Below, piece after piece: positions 5,511 through 5,826 of a DNA stretch of 5,826 nucleotides; positions within the stretch are counted from its first letter, which is position 1; each line of letters opens with the position of its first letter. The stretch is from Betaproteobacteria bacterium (GTDB lineage: Bacteria; Pseudomonadota; Gammaproteobacteria; Burkholderiales; SG8-39): the NCBI GenBank assembly GCA_029865405.1, contig JAOUGZ010000195.1:1-5826 (forward strand), in the 5' to 3' direction. The notes under the pieces were generated by a model. The model made no database searches. It was not told the DNA's origin and saw nothing but the letters and a program-made list of their open reading frames with translations. Both the position numbers and the translations under genes were made by a program.

Positions 5511-5534
5511 AAAAAAGCCCCGCGAAGCGGGGCT
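5511..5534 (-). terminator. Intrinsic terminator of the lipoprotein-like gene
   Basis: AGCCCCGC and GCGGGGCT (5516-5523 and 5527-5534) form an 8-bp stem with a GAA loop (TTC on the - strand). It is followed on the - strand by six T (complement of A5511-5516). It ends transcription about 80 bases after the stop at 5615. It is nearly the same design as the terminator at 4521-4546, and each abuts a copy of the isomerase tail. Confidence 0.88.
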
Positions 5535-5614
5535 CTCCATTGATCGTCTCGTGACCGACGCCGCAACTGGGCATCCGCGCAGGGTCGTCTCGTCGTCGGT
5601 CAGCTTCTTGAATG

Positions 5615-5797
5615 TTACTGCCGGGCCTGCACGTACCATGCAGCAATGGCGTCCGTATCCGTTGTGGTCGAAGCGACGGCCGTGCTCGGCGCATTTCCGC
5701 TCTCCGCGCCACCGTCTACGCTGCTGCCGCCGCAGGATACGCCCCCCAGGGCGATCAGCACCCCTGCCATGGCCACCCAGATGTTTGAGAATTTCAT
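5615..5797 (-). CDS. Small lipoprotein-like exported protein, unknown function
   Basis: 60-residue protein with no family that I recognise. Residues 1-21 form a signal sequence (MKFSNIWVAMAGVLIALGGV) ending in SCGGSS. Cys22 followed by a Gly/Ser-rich linker looks like a lipoprotein processing site, although the -3 residue is Gly rather than Leu/Val/Ile, so the lipobox is imperfect. The mature part is low-complexity (Gly/Ser/Thr/Ala, TTTDTDAIAAW) and ends WYVQARQ. The start is well supported by GAGGAG at 5805-5810, 7 bases upstream of the ATG. A strong terminator follows the gene. It has no sequence resemblance to the other - strand gene beyond being exported and similarly placed. Confidence 0.65.
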   Translation of the reverse strand: MKFSNIWVAMAGVLIALGGVSCGGSSVDGGAESGNAPSTAVASTTTDTDAIAAWYVQARQ

Positions 5798-5826
5798 CGC
5801 GTTTCTCCTCGCCGAGCGAAACAGAA

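Larger units (their letters stand above)
5054..5614. other. Gene-free stretch between the two - strand genes
   Basis: About 560 bases without an intact gene. From right to left on the - strand it holds the 3' untranslated part and terminator of the lipoprotein-like gene (5511-5614), the isomerase-tail remnant (5379-5493, + strand sense), an unassigned stretch 5271-5378 in which I see no gene or RNA motif, an AT-rich promoter-like zone (5231-5270), and the structured leader of the four-cysteine protein gene (5054-5230). Confidence 0.7.

Noticed and set aside
1..5826. tRNA, rRNA, CRISPR array, transposase or integrase
   Set aside because: No cloverleaf, no regularly spaced repeats and no recombinase-like protein were found in any frame.

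Overview
The window is very GC-rich (visibly near 70% in the coding part) and codes with strong G/C third-position preference. It carries Sco-type copper/thiol proteins, a periplasmic c-type cytochrome and a SurA/PpiC-type foldase. Together these suggest a proteobacterium, most likely a betaproteobacterium; that placement is inferred from composition and gene content only.

Positions 1-4513 (+ strand) hold one tightly packed operon of five genes for exported proteins. In order they are: the 3' part of a propeller/cytochrome-d1-like protein ending in a YtkA/FixH-like domain; a Sco-family protein; a fusion of a cytochrome c domain to a LivJ-type periplasmic ligand-binding domain; a second Sco-family protein; and a parvulin-type peptidyl-prolyl isomerase. 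Gaps are 16-22 bases and the last two genes overlap by 29 bases. All four genes with a visible 5' end have signal peptides, so the products should work in the periplasm. A reasonable inference is an uncharacterised periplasmic redox or sensing system: the Sco proteins would handle copper or thiols, the cytochrome-binding-protein fusion would couple ligand capture to electron transfer, and the isomerase would help folding. No oxidase, permease or regulator is visible.

Positions 4514-5826 look like an accessory region. Two small genes run on the - strand, convergent to the operon: a 160-residue secreted protein with four cysteines (4571-5053) and a 60-residue lipoprotein-like protein (5615-5797). 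Each ends in a strong intrinsic terminator of nearly the same design. Between them lies a second, diverged copy of the last 115 bases of the isomerase gene (5379-5493), exactly 980 bases downstream of the original. The isomerase tail, an opposing terminator and a small secreted-protein gene therefore occur twice in succession. This resembles either insertion at the 3' end of a conserved gene or a tandem duplication followed by replacement. The first small gene also has an unusual leader, with four mutually complementary GC-rich segments and an AT-rich promoter-like zone.

The first 84 bases contain a perfect 30-base inverted repeat that begins at the window edge. It may be a fold-back assembly artefact, so the first 30 bases should be treated with caution.
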